Source: Cristatella mucedo
Lineage: Eukaryota; Bryozoa; Phylactolaemata; Cristatellidae
Reading direction: 5' to 3'
DNA: 64,000 bases
Assembly (NCBI GenBank): GCA_009760855.2
Contig: WPIO01000149.1
Span: 186,001-250,000 of the forward strand
Of this stretch, positions 43,641 to 54,537 are shown in pieces (position 1 is the first letter of the stretch; each line of letters starts with the position of its first letter). Below the pieces are notes generated by a model. That model searched no databases. It was not told the DNA's origin and was given only the letters and a program-made list of their open reading frames with translations. Both the position numbers and the translations under genes were made by a program.

Positions 43641-44399
43641 TCTCTCGTATGCCACTTAGAGTACAATTCCTATGGCAACAACTGACAAATAACTAACGTT
43701 TTTTTTAACTCATCCTGCTCTAGCCCTATAAAGTGGTTTCCTGGATGTACCAGAACGAGTATATGAGTCAGTGCAGCGCTGTAGCAAGAGCACGGGATCC
43801 CACTGACTGAGGTATGACCTTGAATCACTTTCGCAGCCGTTAGCCAAATCGACTTGCCTGATTTTTGCATAATTTGCATCCTCATTGCTCGCAGTTTTGA
43901 AAAAGCTTTACTCGTAATCATAAAAAGTACCGAGGCAAATCTTGCTATGGTAGAAAAGCAGAAGTATTAGATAACGAAATGTGCGATATTTTTACCTTTG
44001 TAGGCCTGCGTATTCTATTGTGGAGCTCGCTAAGGCTTAGATAATTAATGGAAACGATCGGTATTTTTTTTAGCTCTGTGACCAGCGTACAAAATGCGCG
44101 ACTGCTGGCGTTGGCACACCCCCTTTGAGTCTGCGTTCGCTTACCGTCACCGTACGTAGTGTCTTGCACTGCTCGTTAAATGCAAAAAGGGGCCACTACA
44201 CTACAATGATAAGCTGTAGTCGACGAGCGCTTCGTGCATGCGTTTGCCGTCGACCTATCTCAACAGATGCAGCCTACGAGGGACGACACTACTGTTTGGT
44301 CCCTCAAAGTCTCCGCCCACAAACCGATGAGTCGGCACATGCTTTCATTCAATTGCCTCCTACTTTTTTGGGGCCCGATTGTGTGAGTTTGCACGGCGT

Positions 44400-44465
44400 C
44401 TTTCGCCTAGAAAGAGATTGGGTTCTCTGAGTGGGCATTATCAAGTGTATTATTATTATTATTAG
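44400..44465 (+). repeat. LINE A-type hairpin tail with (ATT)n
   Basis: 'cgcctagaaagagattgggt', 'gagtgggcattatcaagtgt' and (ATT)n. Tail only. Confidence 0.7.
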
Positions 44466-45774
44466 CGCACAACTTTTCAGCCTGCGCCAGACGTGCTGGG
44501 ACGAGGCTGGGATGGAAACACGCGAAGCCCGCATGCCGGCGGCGTTGCTAATAGCAAGAGCTCATAGATCACTAGCTAGCGACGCCTACTGGACGTAAAT
44601 TGCTTCGGGCAGAACCAGCCACCCCCATAATTGGAAAGTCCGACGAGCGGGCGGCCGCTTCCTCCACCCTACACCCGCTGCCTGCGGCCAGGCTAGAGCC
44701 AGGCTCCGTCGATCCTAGGCGCTGGCTGGACATAATCCGAGGCGGCGGGCGCTGGCCTCTGTGGCGACGACCGCGTTCACTCGCTGCTCGCAGCGAGTGG
44801 CGGAGCCGACCGACTGAGCCGGCCGCGCGTGCGTGTGAACCACGCGCACGACGCCGTAAGTCCGCCACTGCCTCCGTACATGTGCTTGCTTCGGTGCTCT
44901 TGGTTGTGACCGCGCGTGACCAGCGCTTCTGCCTGCGCGAGATTTCACACACTTGAGAGCAGGAGCGGCCTTGGCTTTTCTTCGTAGGCCTCCCATTTGA
45001 AGACGCCGTTCGCTTAGGCCTCAAGAGATGTGCCGTGCCCGTATCGGCCGGGAAACAAAACTTGCAATTCCAAAGTGCGTGCATTCGTGAATTCGACGTC
45101 GGGTTTCTACTCTGACTCTTGTGCGGTCGTCTCTGCTTCGTCAGAAATTCAATACATTTTTTTTTACTTCCGCATGGTGCCTCTGCGCGTCGACTGCTTT
45201 GGCGATTCCAGCTGTCAGCAAAACCCGGTGGCCCGATCGCTTTGTAAGTGCATTGCAACACGTGCTGCATTAGTCTTACGTCTTTGTACCTAGCGCACAC
45301 TCTTCTTACGGCCATGTTTTGTAAGTATATCGTAAAATTTCACTTAGCAGCACGCGAGCGCATATTCAAAACAAAGTTGTAGCTTACCTTTTTTATCGCG
45401 AGTTCAGCTGAAAAATACCATTCTTTTGTATCTTTTGGAGCCAAAAACATGGCTCTCGGTGGGAGGCGCAATAAAGTGCTCTAGCGACGTTTTCTGAAAG
45501 CAAAGGTCAGTTTCTAACTGCCGCCTCAGGCGAACAGGTCTCAAATTGCTGAGGTGCACTCGGAAATTCGTGCAGCTCCTGTCAATTATTTCCCATCATT
45601 AGCTCCATAGCAGAGAGAAGGCTATGCTGCAATATTTCTTAGCTACGGTTTGCTGTCACAATAGTTCACGTGTCTGCTTGCAGCGACTGCTGAGTTCCAT
45701 TGAGTCGATCTTGTCTTTTATCGGTGCTGAACTTTCTGACTGCCGGCCACAGCAGCAACAGTGAATGACGCCTT
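44466..45774. other. GC-rich block and unassigned sequence
   Basis: 44,600-45,000 is strongly CpG-rich with a 247-codon minus-strand open frame (44,572-45,315) that has no family resemblance and a basic, Arg/Ser-rich composition typical of chance frames in GC-rich DNA. A 9-bp inverted repeat (cactcgctg/cagcgagtg) lies near 44,777. It may be a promoter region. Confidence 0.3.
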
Positions 45775-45910
45775 GGTTTGGCCCAGGGGTTAAGATACTT
45801 GCCTTGACGATTAAGGTCATGGGCTCCAGCCCTTTGACACACATGAATCGCCTGTATAGAGATTGAGTTATCATTGAGTTATCATCAGCTATGCAAATGA
45901 ATTGTATCGT
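45775..45910 (+). repeat. tRNA-derived SINE, type II
   Basis: 'ttggcccaggggttaagata' (A-box region) and 'ggtcatgggctccagcc' (degenerate B box), then a reduced tail 'gcctgtatagagattgagtt'. Confidence 0.55.
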
Positions 45911-46389
45911 ATTGCAACTGGGCCGACCACTCGGTGCTGTCGCCCGGTTGTATAGGATGAATGCAGCCGCTCAGAGCGGACTAGACCCTGCACCATGCTC
46001 GCTGCAGAGCTTTGCTGCCGGTCTGCCGCTCATTCTGCCTTTGTCATGTTTCGACCAGTCCAGATTGTTGACGACCAGCTCGCAGCCTGTACAGGGACTG
46101 CTGCTGCTGCTGCTACTCGAGAGCCCTCGCGACGATGATTTGAGCAGGAAGAGCAAAGTGCATACTAATACCAGCAGCAGCTCTGCAGCTGGGCTGTAGT
46201 TAGCTGCCAATCTCTCTGCTGCCGCTTGCCAAGTGCTTCTACCAATCACGCTCAGATCGTTAATCGGCCACTCCCCTACCCTCACTGGGAAGATGTTCTT
46301 TTGATTACTTTTCGTATATTTCTCTGATTACGCTCGGGCAAATACAGCAGCCAAGTGAGAGGCGACTCTCGAGCAAGCTGATTTATAAA

Positions 46390-46495
46390 AATACTAGCTG
46401 ATTTAACAGCCTCTTTTGTGTAGCGACAGAAGAGCCGTTATGGCTATCACCACCGCTGGCAGCGGCAATAGAGGATCGCCCACCGCAGGAAAAGG
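46390..46495 (-). repeat. tRNA-derived SINE, type I, body only
   Basis: On the minus strand it runs from 'ggtgggcgatcctctattgc' to 'gaggctgttaaatcagc'. The tRNA head is replaced by unrelated sequence near 46,495. Confidence 0.65.
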
Positions 46496-46835
46496 ATGTC
46501 TGTCAGAAGAGGGGGAGGGGAGGGTTCGTAGTGACTGTGCAACAAGTGCCTTGTCAACAGGTGTTTCATTCTGAATCACTGAGCCAGTCGTAGTGCCTAT
46601 GCACTACGTTTTGCCTACTGCTTATCCATCCGATTGAAGCATGCACTTTGTCTGCGATTCTTTGGCAGTTATCTGCAAGCTATTAGAGTCTCACGACAGC
46701 CGAATTCCTGTTGCACCGTGCTCCACCTGTTCTGCAGGGCTACTGGTGCCGGCTCCAGCCATCAGCTGGCGGTCGTGCTTCCTTCCTTCATCTTGACACG
46801 AGGATGCCGCTGATTCAACTTCTGTTGCGCACACG

Positions 46836-46837
<2 letters not shown>

Positions 46838-46885
<48 letters not shown>

Positions 46886-47020
46886 TGTGTGTGTGTGCTT
46901 ATGCATGCTGACACTGCATTGTATCACTTACCCGACCCACTTGTTTTCCAGCATATGTGAAGTGCCTAGATAGAGAATTAGCTTTCTCGGTGTGCAATAC
47001 AAATGTCATTATTATTATTG
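46838..47020 (+). repeat. (GT)n microsatellite followed by a LINE A-type tail
   Basis: GT repeat at 46,838-46,897, then 'gtgaagtgcctagatagaga' and a short (ATT)n at ~47,008-47,019. Confidence 0.75.
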
Positions 47021-47379
47021 CACCTGTCACATTGCAGGGCCTCTCACTCACTCTCTAGCTGACCTGTTGTGGCTAGCGGTCTGCAGCAAGCTTATCAAAT
47101 GCAAATTAGTGTCAATCCCGGCAGCGTACCCCCTTACTACCGGCTACCATTCAGAACGACCCACTCCACCCATGCCAATCGCATTACTCATTCTTCTGAA
47201 TCTGATCATATGGCTGTGCCCCTGATCAAAATAAAATTCTTTTGTGACTGAATTTAGTTCGTGTGTGCCAAAAGCCTCACAGTCTCTGCCAACTGACATT
47301 GCATCCTCTGACTTTACAGCACGTAAAGCAAAGAAACTACCAACCGCTTATTTGTCAGAGCACGTACTGTATCTCTGAA

Positions 47380-47525
47380 CCGTCTTCTTATGCTTATGCA
47401 TGCTGCCAGCTTGTGCATGCTGTTATCACTGATCATATTTATATGCCTCCTCCCCCCCACAGTTTGTGAAGTGCCTAGAAAGAGACGAAGCAGTCTTTGG
47501 TTGCTACGATAATGCCTTATTACTC
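47380..47525 (+). repeat. LINE A-type 3' end, decayed
   Basis: 'gcatgctgccagcttgtgca' and 'gtgaagtgcctagaaagaga' match the LINE A 3' UTR and hairpin. The far side of the hairpin is degraded. Confidence 0.55.
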
Positions 47526-48154
47526 TTTTTACTCGTGGTGGTTTGGCCGGCTGTGATTGAGCTGCCACGTTTTTCCCTGCTTCAGGTCAAAAGTCTTCTG
47601 ATCTGCTGTCAAAGGGGTGCAGCTGAGGCAATGAGTTGAACCAGGCTTGGGCCGGAGCTCGTGGCCTTGTGACTGAGATGTCGGCTTCAGCACGGCTTTT
47701 GCTTCGCTTTGCTTGCTGGAGGTGTTCTTGGTGAGGCATTCAGCAGCCGGCGATGTCCTTCCGGTCCGTTTGCCGCCGGCTACCCCCCCCCCCGTGGCGT
47801 TCACGTGTACACAGATGGCTGTTATGGCAGCTCCACGGCTGCAGGTCAGTTATGCTTGCTTCTACATTGTGTGGCCTTCGATGTTGTTATGACATTTGCC
47901 TTCCCAGCGTGTCCGCCCATTCCTTCGCCTCCACATTCGGGTAATTTTCTAAGCGTTAGCTTCTCCCCTAGGTGCAGATGCTGGTGACATCGATGCCGAC
48001 AGCTAGCTTGAAGGCTGTGGATGGGGGAGGGGCCCAGCTGCATCTTGCAAGCCGGCGCTGAGCCACCATACTTGCCATGCCCTAACGGCGGCCGGCTGAT
48101 TGTGAGCCCGTCTTTCCATCAAAACTCGGGAGCCTCTGTTGCACACGCTAATAT

Positions 48155-48305
48155 ATAAACAAATAACTATAATTTACTTGCATAGCGCTCAAATGGAACT
48201 TAATCTCTATCCAGGTGCTTCACGAATGCTGCAGGGCCCGAACCCGAGACCTCGCTCGTCAAAGGTGAGCACATTAACCCCTGCGCCAGACCAGGGTGGA
48301 GTATA
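48155..48305 (-). repeat. tRNA-derived SINE, type II
   Basis: On the minus strand: tRNA-like head with 'ctcgggttcgggccctg' (B-box position, near 48,240), then 'caggtgcttcac' on the plus strand as the tail remnant near 48,211. Similar to 40,755-40,905. Confidence 0.62.
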
Positions 48306-48348
48306 GCTGTACACATGTTACACTGGCTGCACACTGAGCTGAGCACCT

Positions 48349-48500
<152 letters not shown>

Positions 48501-48564
48501 AGAACTTAATGGGAAGTGCTTGCGTAGTTGGATACTAGAACCGATGCAGCATTCCTACGTCGGC

Positions 48565-48700
48565 ACACACCGGTTCGGCCCAGTGATAAGATGAATGCCG
48601 ACCAGGGTCGTGGGTTCGAGCTCTTCAGCATGTGTAAAGCACCTGGAAAAAAGATTAAGTTCTTTGAGGGAACTATACAATTGACATATATACTAATGCC
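48565..48700 (+). repeat. tRNA-derived SINE, type II, with LINE A tail
   Basis: A-box region 'ggttcggcccagtgataaga', B box 'gtcgtgggttcgagctc' (near 48,608), followed directly by 'gtgtaaagcacctgg ... agattaagttctttgaggg', the LINE A hairpin tail. It shows clearly that this SINE family ends in LINE sequence. Confidence 0.72.
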
Positions 48701-48769
48701 GATACATAGTGAAACCTTTTGCCAGGGTGAACATGGAAACCACGAAACAACTTCTTAGAAGCTCTAGCT

Positions 48770-50322
48770 ATCCGAAAGAGAACGGGTCGTGGCAGACCAG
48801 CTGAACTCGTATATCGAAACCTCACACCTTGCTAGTAAGTTCCAGTCTGGCTTTAGAGCTAATCACTCCACAGAGTCAGCATTGCTTCGGGTATACAACG
48901 ACCTACTTAGGAATGCAGACATGGGTAGAGTGTCTCTTCTTGTTTTGCTCGATCTTTCGGCAGCTTTTGATACCATCGATCACAAAGTACTTCTAGAGCG
49001 CCTCTCATCTCGCCTGGGCATCACTGGCACTGCTCTGCAGTGGTTCAGGTCCTATCTCAGTGGGAGACTCCAGAGTGTTGACGTGAATGGACAAAGATCA
49101 TCTGAAGTACCTCTAAAATATGGAGTACCTCAGGGCTCTGTGCTAGGTCCGGTCCTTTTCACCGTTTATACTCTCCCTCTCGCTGATGTGATTGCCAAGC
49201 ACAATCTTGGCTTTCACTTCTATGCAGATGGCACTCAGTTGTACCTTTGCTTTGATCCCTCCCAACCTTCGAGCACCTCAAATTCTCTCAACTCACTTGC
49301 TGCATGCATTGATGACATCCGATCATGGATGGCAGCAAATTTTCTAAAACTAAACGATGATAAAACTAACTTACTAGTTATGGGCAAACCTAGTGTTATT
49401 CAGAAATTGGAAAGGCTGACTTTCAAAATTGGCTCTGCCAGCATATCTCCAGTTGAATCAGCTCGAAATCTAGGTGTCATATTCCAAAGCGACCTGTCGT
49501 TAGACGACCACATCAGCTCCACAGTCAAATAAGCCTATTTTCAGCTTCATAACATTGCTAAAATTAGGGCTTGTTTAGATAAGGATACAACGTCCAAGTT
49601 GGTCCATGCATTCGTGACATCTCGTCTCGACTTCTGCAACTCACTGCTTATTGGCCTACCAGCATGTGCGATCAGGCGATTGCAGCTTGTGCAAAACTCT
49701 GCAGCTAGGCTTGTCTGTCGTGAGCGTCGCAGTTGCCACATTACTCCACTTCTCGCCGACCTGCACTGGCTACCAGTGAAGCAACGGATTGACTTCAAGG
49801 TTTTGTCGCTCACTTTTAGGTCTCTTCATTCTATGGCTCCAGCCTATCTTTCAGAGATACTACCCCATCAGGCCAAGCATCGTACCACTCGCTTTTCGGA
49901 ATCCAACAGTCTAGAAATACCTCGTACAAACCTTAAATCCTTTGGAGACCGTGCATTTAGCTCGTATGCTCCCAAAGCCTGGAACTCCCTCCCGACCTGC
50001 ATCAGAACATCCCCTGACCTGACCACATTTAAAAGAAACTTAAAAACACACCTATTTAGGACAGCATTTAGTGGGTCCCTGTAATTCGTCCTTGTGCTTA
50101 TGCGTGCTGACACTCTGCATGCTGCCACTAACCACATTTGCATGCTGACCCTGTGCATGTCACCCCTAACCATATTGTTCATTTTGTTTGTTTTTCAATC
50201 ATGATTTTACTTACTATTCTATTGCGTATCACTTTGCAGCGAATGTAAAGCGCCTAGAGAGAGATTAAGTTCTCTGAGGGCGCTTTATCAAGTGCAATAT
50301 TATTATTATTATTATTAAAGCG
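48770..50322 (+). mobile_element. LINE family A, 5'-truncated, nearly intact RT region and 3' end
   Basis: An open frame of 247 codons (48,789-49,532) carries RT blocks: [55 protein letters not shown] and FYADGTQLYL. The last is the catalytic box with YADD changed to YADG. A single TAA at 49,530 separates it from the C-terminal 161 codons (49,599-50,084; [19 protein letters not shown]). The 3' UTR, the hairpin 'gcgcctagagagagattaag' and (ATT)n end at ~50,320. The family resembles the L2/CR1 group. The element starts within the RT, as expected of a truncated retroposition. The two changes make it inactive. Confidence 0.9.
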
Positions 50323-50639
50323 ATTCAGTAGCAGCACTCCAGCACGGCAACAAGCTAGTTGTGCCTGACTGAATATTTCGGCACTGCTAAGTGGGGCCGG
50401 CCAGTCAGAGCATGTCTCTGCTTGCTGTGCTTGGTGCCGAGAGACTCTGGCATAGTGTTTCGGCTACCTCGATACTACTGTTCTTTTTGCTGGTACGTCT
50501 TTTCCATATATCCCTTCCCCAAAACAGGTCTACCACTTGAGGCATGCTTGTCGCACTTTCTTTTCTTTCTTTCTTTATCTGTCGTTGATATGCTGTCTGA
50601 AACTGACTGCACACTTACTGTGGATGTTGGCATCTCTGC

Positions 50640-50691
50640 GCAAGCATCCCATGCACTGCACTACAGCGAGTGCAGTGCATGGGATGCTTGC
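50640..50691. other. Perfect 23-bp inverted repeat
   Basis: Arms 50,640-50,662 and 50,669-50,691 are exact reverse complements around the 6-base spacer 'acagcg'. The stem can extend beyond with mismatches. It is not part of any recognised repeat family here. Confidence 0.9.
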
Positions 50692-51496
50692 TCGTCAGCG
50701 CACGGCCGCCAGCACACGGGACAGCCTCGGGCCCTCGTGGAGTTGCCGACGTAGCATCAGTGCGAGCTCTGGCTGCCGGCTGCAAGCTGTCACCCAAGCT
50801 TTTGCGCGTGCTTTTGCTCGGGACCTCGGGTCCTATCGCTTGTGAGAGCACAACAGCTGGAAATGATGCCGCGAATAATGCTGCATGTGGGCAAGAGCGT
50901 CCGAGGCGACTAGGCAACACCTGCTACCGATGTTACCTTCTTTAGCCTACGGTCGTGATGAGCCGTGAAAAATTGGATGCAGGGAAGAAGATAGGATGGC
51001 AGACAGGCAGACAGAAAATGAAGCCGTCTCTCAGTCAATCGACTGCCGGTGGCACCAACTTTCACTCCTTTATAAAGTGCGGTTCACCGGCCGTCTTCGG
51101 GTGTTATTGTAGGCGTCATCGCCATCACGTGGTTCTGCCCTTACCCCCCCCCCCAGCCGACGTTCCGTCCGCCCAACGGGCGAGCTTCTTGCCTACACGT
51201 GACATCCTTGCCACTATCCACTCTCTTCTCTCCTACCACCACGTGCTCCGAAGCAGCACGCACGACGGCTACTACAACGGTATGTACGCTCACTTGCTTG
51301 TGTTGCCTGTGTGTGATACAATATACAGCCTTCGTCGACGACGCAGCAACTCCGCTTGTGGGGACTTAGCTCTTCGTCGCGCCCACGAGCCCCTACATCA
51401 GCACTTGGGTTGATACCAGCTCCTGCAACAGGCTGCCCTTGCTGGCAGAGCGTGCTGTGTTGACACTTGCAGAGTCTAACCTCTCATGCTGCCACC

Positions 51497-51499
<3 letters not shown>

Positions 51500-51572
<73 letters not shown>

Positions 51573-51720
51573 TTCTCAGTCTGTCTCTCTTTCTCAGTCT
51601 TGATCTGTCTGTCTGTCTCTCTCAGTCTCCCTCTCTCTCTCTCCCTCTCTCTCTCTCTTTAACTATCTCTCTCCTCAGTCTCTCTCTTTTTCTCAGTCTC
51701 TCTCTCTCCCCGGCTCTCCC
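51500..51720. repeat. (CT)n-rich microsatellite, imperfect
   Basis: A pure CT run to about 51,561, then CT mixed with TTTCTGT and CAGT interruptions. Confidence 0.95.
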
Positions 51721-53304
51721 CTCTTTGGCTGGCAGGCACCTTTTCTGGGGCGGGCCTGTTGTTTAGTTAGCACCTGCAGGCAGTTTGCTGTGATGGGTGC
51801 CAGTCATGCAGTGCATCTGGCAGCAGCACGAGATCGCCAGCTCTAACCGCTCGAGCACATAGTCACTCTTTCCCTTTCGCAAGCATGGCCTCGAACACTT
51901 GCTCACTCGCTGTCGCTCACGCGCTGCCGCTCACGCGTGAGCGTCAACTGGCGACTTTGCCTGGTTGTAGGACTGGATTGCCGGCAAAAGCCGGTCCTAT
52001 TTTCTACCACTCCAGCTACGTCAATCTCTGCACGGGGATGGGTGCGAAGGTGAGCAAAAGCAGCTTCCGGCGGTGAGCCTCCGCCCGGGCGCTCGGGCTG
52101 GCACACTCGGCGGAAACATCGACTCGCCGAGCTAGCGAGCTCGTGTGCCTGAGCGTGCCATCTTGAACCGAGTCGATGTGTTGCTGCTGTGGTCGGCCGC
52201 GCCACGTGCTGGACATCGCCGAGACCAGGCTCTGCTGTGCCTTGCTTGGCTAGCGAGTGCTTGCTCTGCGGGAACCCACCCCCCCAGAGCCAAGCAGACT
52301 GAAGGTCAGCGACCTTGCCACGCGACCCTCGAGCCGAGGTCGATGCTGAGGCAGCCTTTGACGTGGGGCTGCCGGCTGAGCAGGCGTAGCTGCTTGAGTC
52401 GTGCTGGTGGCCGGAGGTGGCCAGGACAAGTGGGGGGGGGGGATTGAGCACGAGCTACGAGTCCTGCTATTCCATTCAGATTTCTACCTGCCTAGCCCAG
52501 CGGGAGGAAAGGAAGGAGGGCAGCGCCGACTCTCCGAATCGAACAGCGAGGCAGTTGAGACGCCTGAGCTCAGCTCTCTTGTTCTGATGCTGCATCTTGG
52601 CGCCTTTTTGCTGCGGTGGCCACTATCTATGCGGTGACGCGCGGTCGCTCCTGCCTCTAGCGGCCGTCGTCGCACTCTGGCTTACCCTCTTTCTTGCGAG
52701 GGGCATGCATTGCACTACCGGGGGGGGGGGGGGGTTGAATGCGCGCTCAATTCATTTTTGTCCACCTGTTCTAGTTAATCGTTCTGGACCCTGCGTGGCA
52801 GACCAGTATGCGCAGCAGAGGTCGTGACAGGTTTCTGCCCCGCGGCCGGCGACTGCTACCGCACACACTCCCTTCGGGCCCGAGAGAGAAAGTGTGTTGC
52901 AAGACGATGGGCGGAGACTGCACTGAGTTCAAGGACACCAAGTACAGCGGTGCTTCACTAGCTGTCAAACTTTAGTTATTTAAAAAAGGCATAATTATTT
53001 TGGATGCAAATTTTCGGCTGGTTTCATCGCAGCAGCGGCTGAGATGGTGCACACTTAGACCGGTGTCTCCCCTTCCCAGCAGCAGCGATCACCTGACCAA
53101 ACCGGCGCCATTTGACTGGAATTGTCCGCACGTGCTCGAGGTGCGCTGCGCAAGCGGGGAGAGATTGCGATAGCACTGGCTTTGCTGTCACTGCTCTGCT
53201 AGCTCGGCTCGAATCAGTGTTTGTTGTGTGACTTTTTCAGCCATTGTCGGTGTTATGGAAGTCGGAGCCAACGACAAGGCTGGTAAGTTCAGTCGTTACA
53301 AATG
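51721..53304. other. GC-rich sequence, no secure exon
   Basis: This contains a 16-bp perfect palindrome (51,928-51,943), G runs near 52,432 and 52,720, and CpG-rich patches. A 182-codon minus-strand frame (51,903-52,451) has no family resemblance. If the CBP/p300 gene extends upstream, some of its poorly conserved linker exons could be here. Confidence 0.3.
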
Positions 53305-53383
53305 CAAATGTAAAGTTCCGAGAAAGAGATTGAGTTCTCCGAGGGCACTATATCAAACGCATCATTATTATTATTATTATTAT
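53305..53383 (+). repeat. LINE A-type hairpin tail with (ATT)n
   Basis: 'aagttccgagaaagagattg', 'gagggcactatatcaaacgc' and (ATT)n. Tail only. Confidence 0.7.
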
Positions 53384-53399
53384 GTTGCTGAACTGGAAG

Positions 53400-53745
53400 T
53401 AATTCAGTTGAAATATCGAGATACTGCCGACTATGGCTCATCCTTTCCAGCCGTCTTGATCTGCTACTTTCATGTTACTCACTATCCCAACTGCTTTCCC
53501 GATTCTGCTGTGCTTCTCGCTTTCTCTTAGAGTTGCGTGATATGAAGTCTGTTGGCTACCGAATGCGCACCGAAAGCCTAAGCGGCTTTCGGTGCGCTAT
53601 ATAAAATTCTACTACCTAACACCCACATAATCTCGTTGAGTTACAGACAAACAGGAGAGTTACGGAGATACATACATACATACATACATACATACATACA
53701 TACATACATACATACATACATACATACATACATACATACATCGTG
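53400..53745 (+). mobile_element. LINE family B 3' end with (ACAT)n tail and internal palindrome
   Basis: 'gactatggctcatcctttcc' through the family B 3' UTR. The segment corresponding to 'gaaagccgcttaggctgtga' is rearranged into a perfect 14-bp inverted repeat (53,565-53,578 / 53,584-53,597). The tail is about 17 units of ACAT (53,672-53,741) instead of ACATT. Confidence 0.78.
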
Positions 53746-54102
53746 CCATAGCTAGGTTCGGTTAGCATTCAAGCAGTCAACAGCACTTCAGATAGACCCA
53801 AGTCGAATGTTCTAGTACCTGCTTGTATTGTTTGTTGTATATTTTGCAGAAACTGTGACTTTTGAGTTTACGATTGCTTGTATGCTGATTGAGCATCACT
53901 CGGGATGTCAAGTTGCATAATAAAAACATCAAGTAAAGGCCTGGGTATGTCGAATCGACATGGAGTGGCTGCTGCTGCTGACCGGTTATGTGCACTTCTA
54001 GCTGCAGTGGTATCGCAGCAGCCCACTCTTGCTGGTTGCCATTCTACATCAACGTATACCCTTTTTCCAGAATGATTGCAGTTAAGACCATTTAGAGATT
54101 CC

Positions 54103-54172
54103 ATAAATAAATTGACAATAAGTTGAAGTTCGAGCTCTTCGAGAACGCTATATCAAATGTATTAATATTACG
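54103..54172 (+). repeat. Decayed LINE A-type tail
   Basis: 'gagctcttcgagaacgctat' and 'atcaaatgtattaatatta' resemble the far half of the hairpin tail. Confidence 0.4.
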
Positions 54173-54309
54173 AAAGCTTTGTCCTACTGGATTCGTGTCG
54201 TTTCTGTTGGCGGCACTTGGGAATTGCACACGATAGAGATTGTGTGTCTTCCTGGAGCAGGAATGGATAGAGGGAGACCAGCAGAAAGATAGCTAGTCAG
54301 ATAGCCTGT

Positions 54310-54537
<228 letters not shown>

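Noticed and set aside
44572-45315. 247-codon minus-strand open frame
   Set aside because: GC-rich DNA has few stops. The composition is Arg/Ser-rich without any domain, and an opposing frame is also open. There is no evidence of coding.
51157-51408. Pair of Ser/Thr/Pro-rich candidate exons (51,157-51,279 and 51,329-51,408) that could be CBP/p300 linker
   Set aside because: The phases fit, but the implied intron is only 49 bp, far shorter than any other here, and there is no conserved domain to support it.
53241-53283. Short candidate exon between tttttcag and gtaagt
   Set aside because: Good splice signals, but 14 codons with no conserved content and ambiguous phase. It cannot be assigned to a gene.
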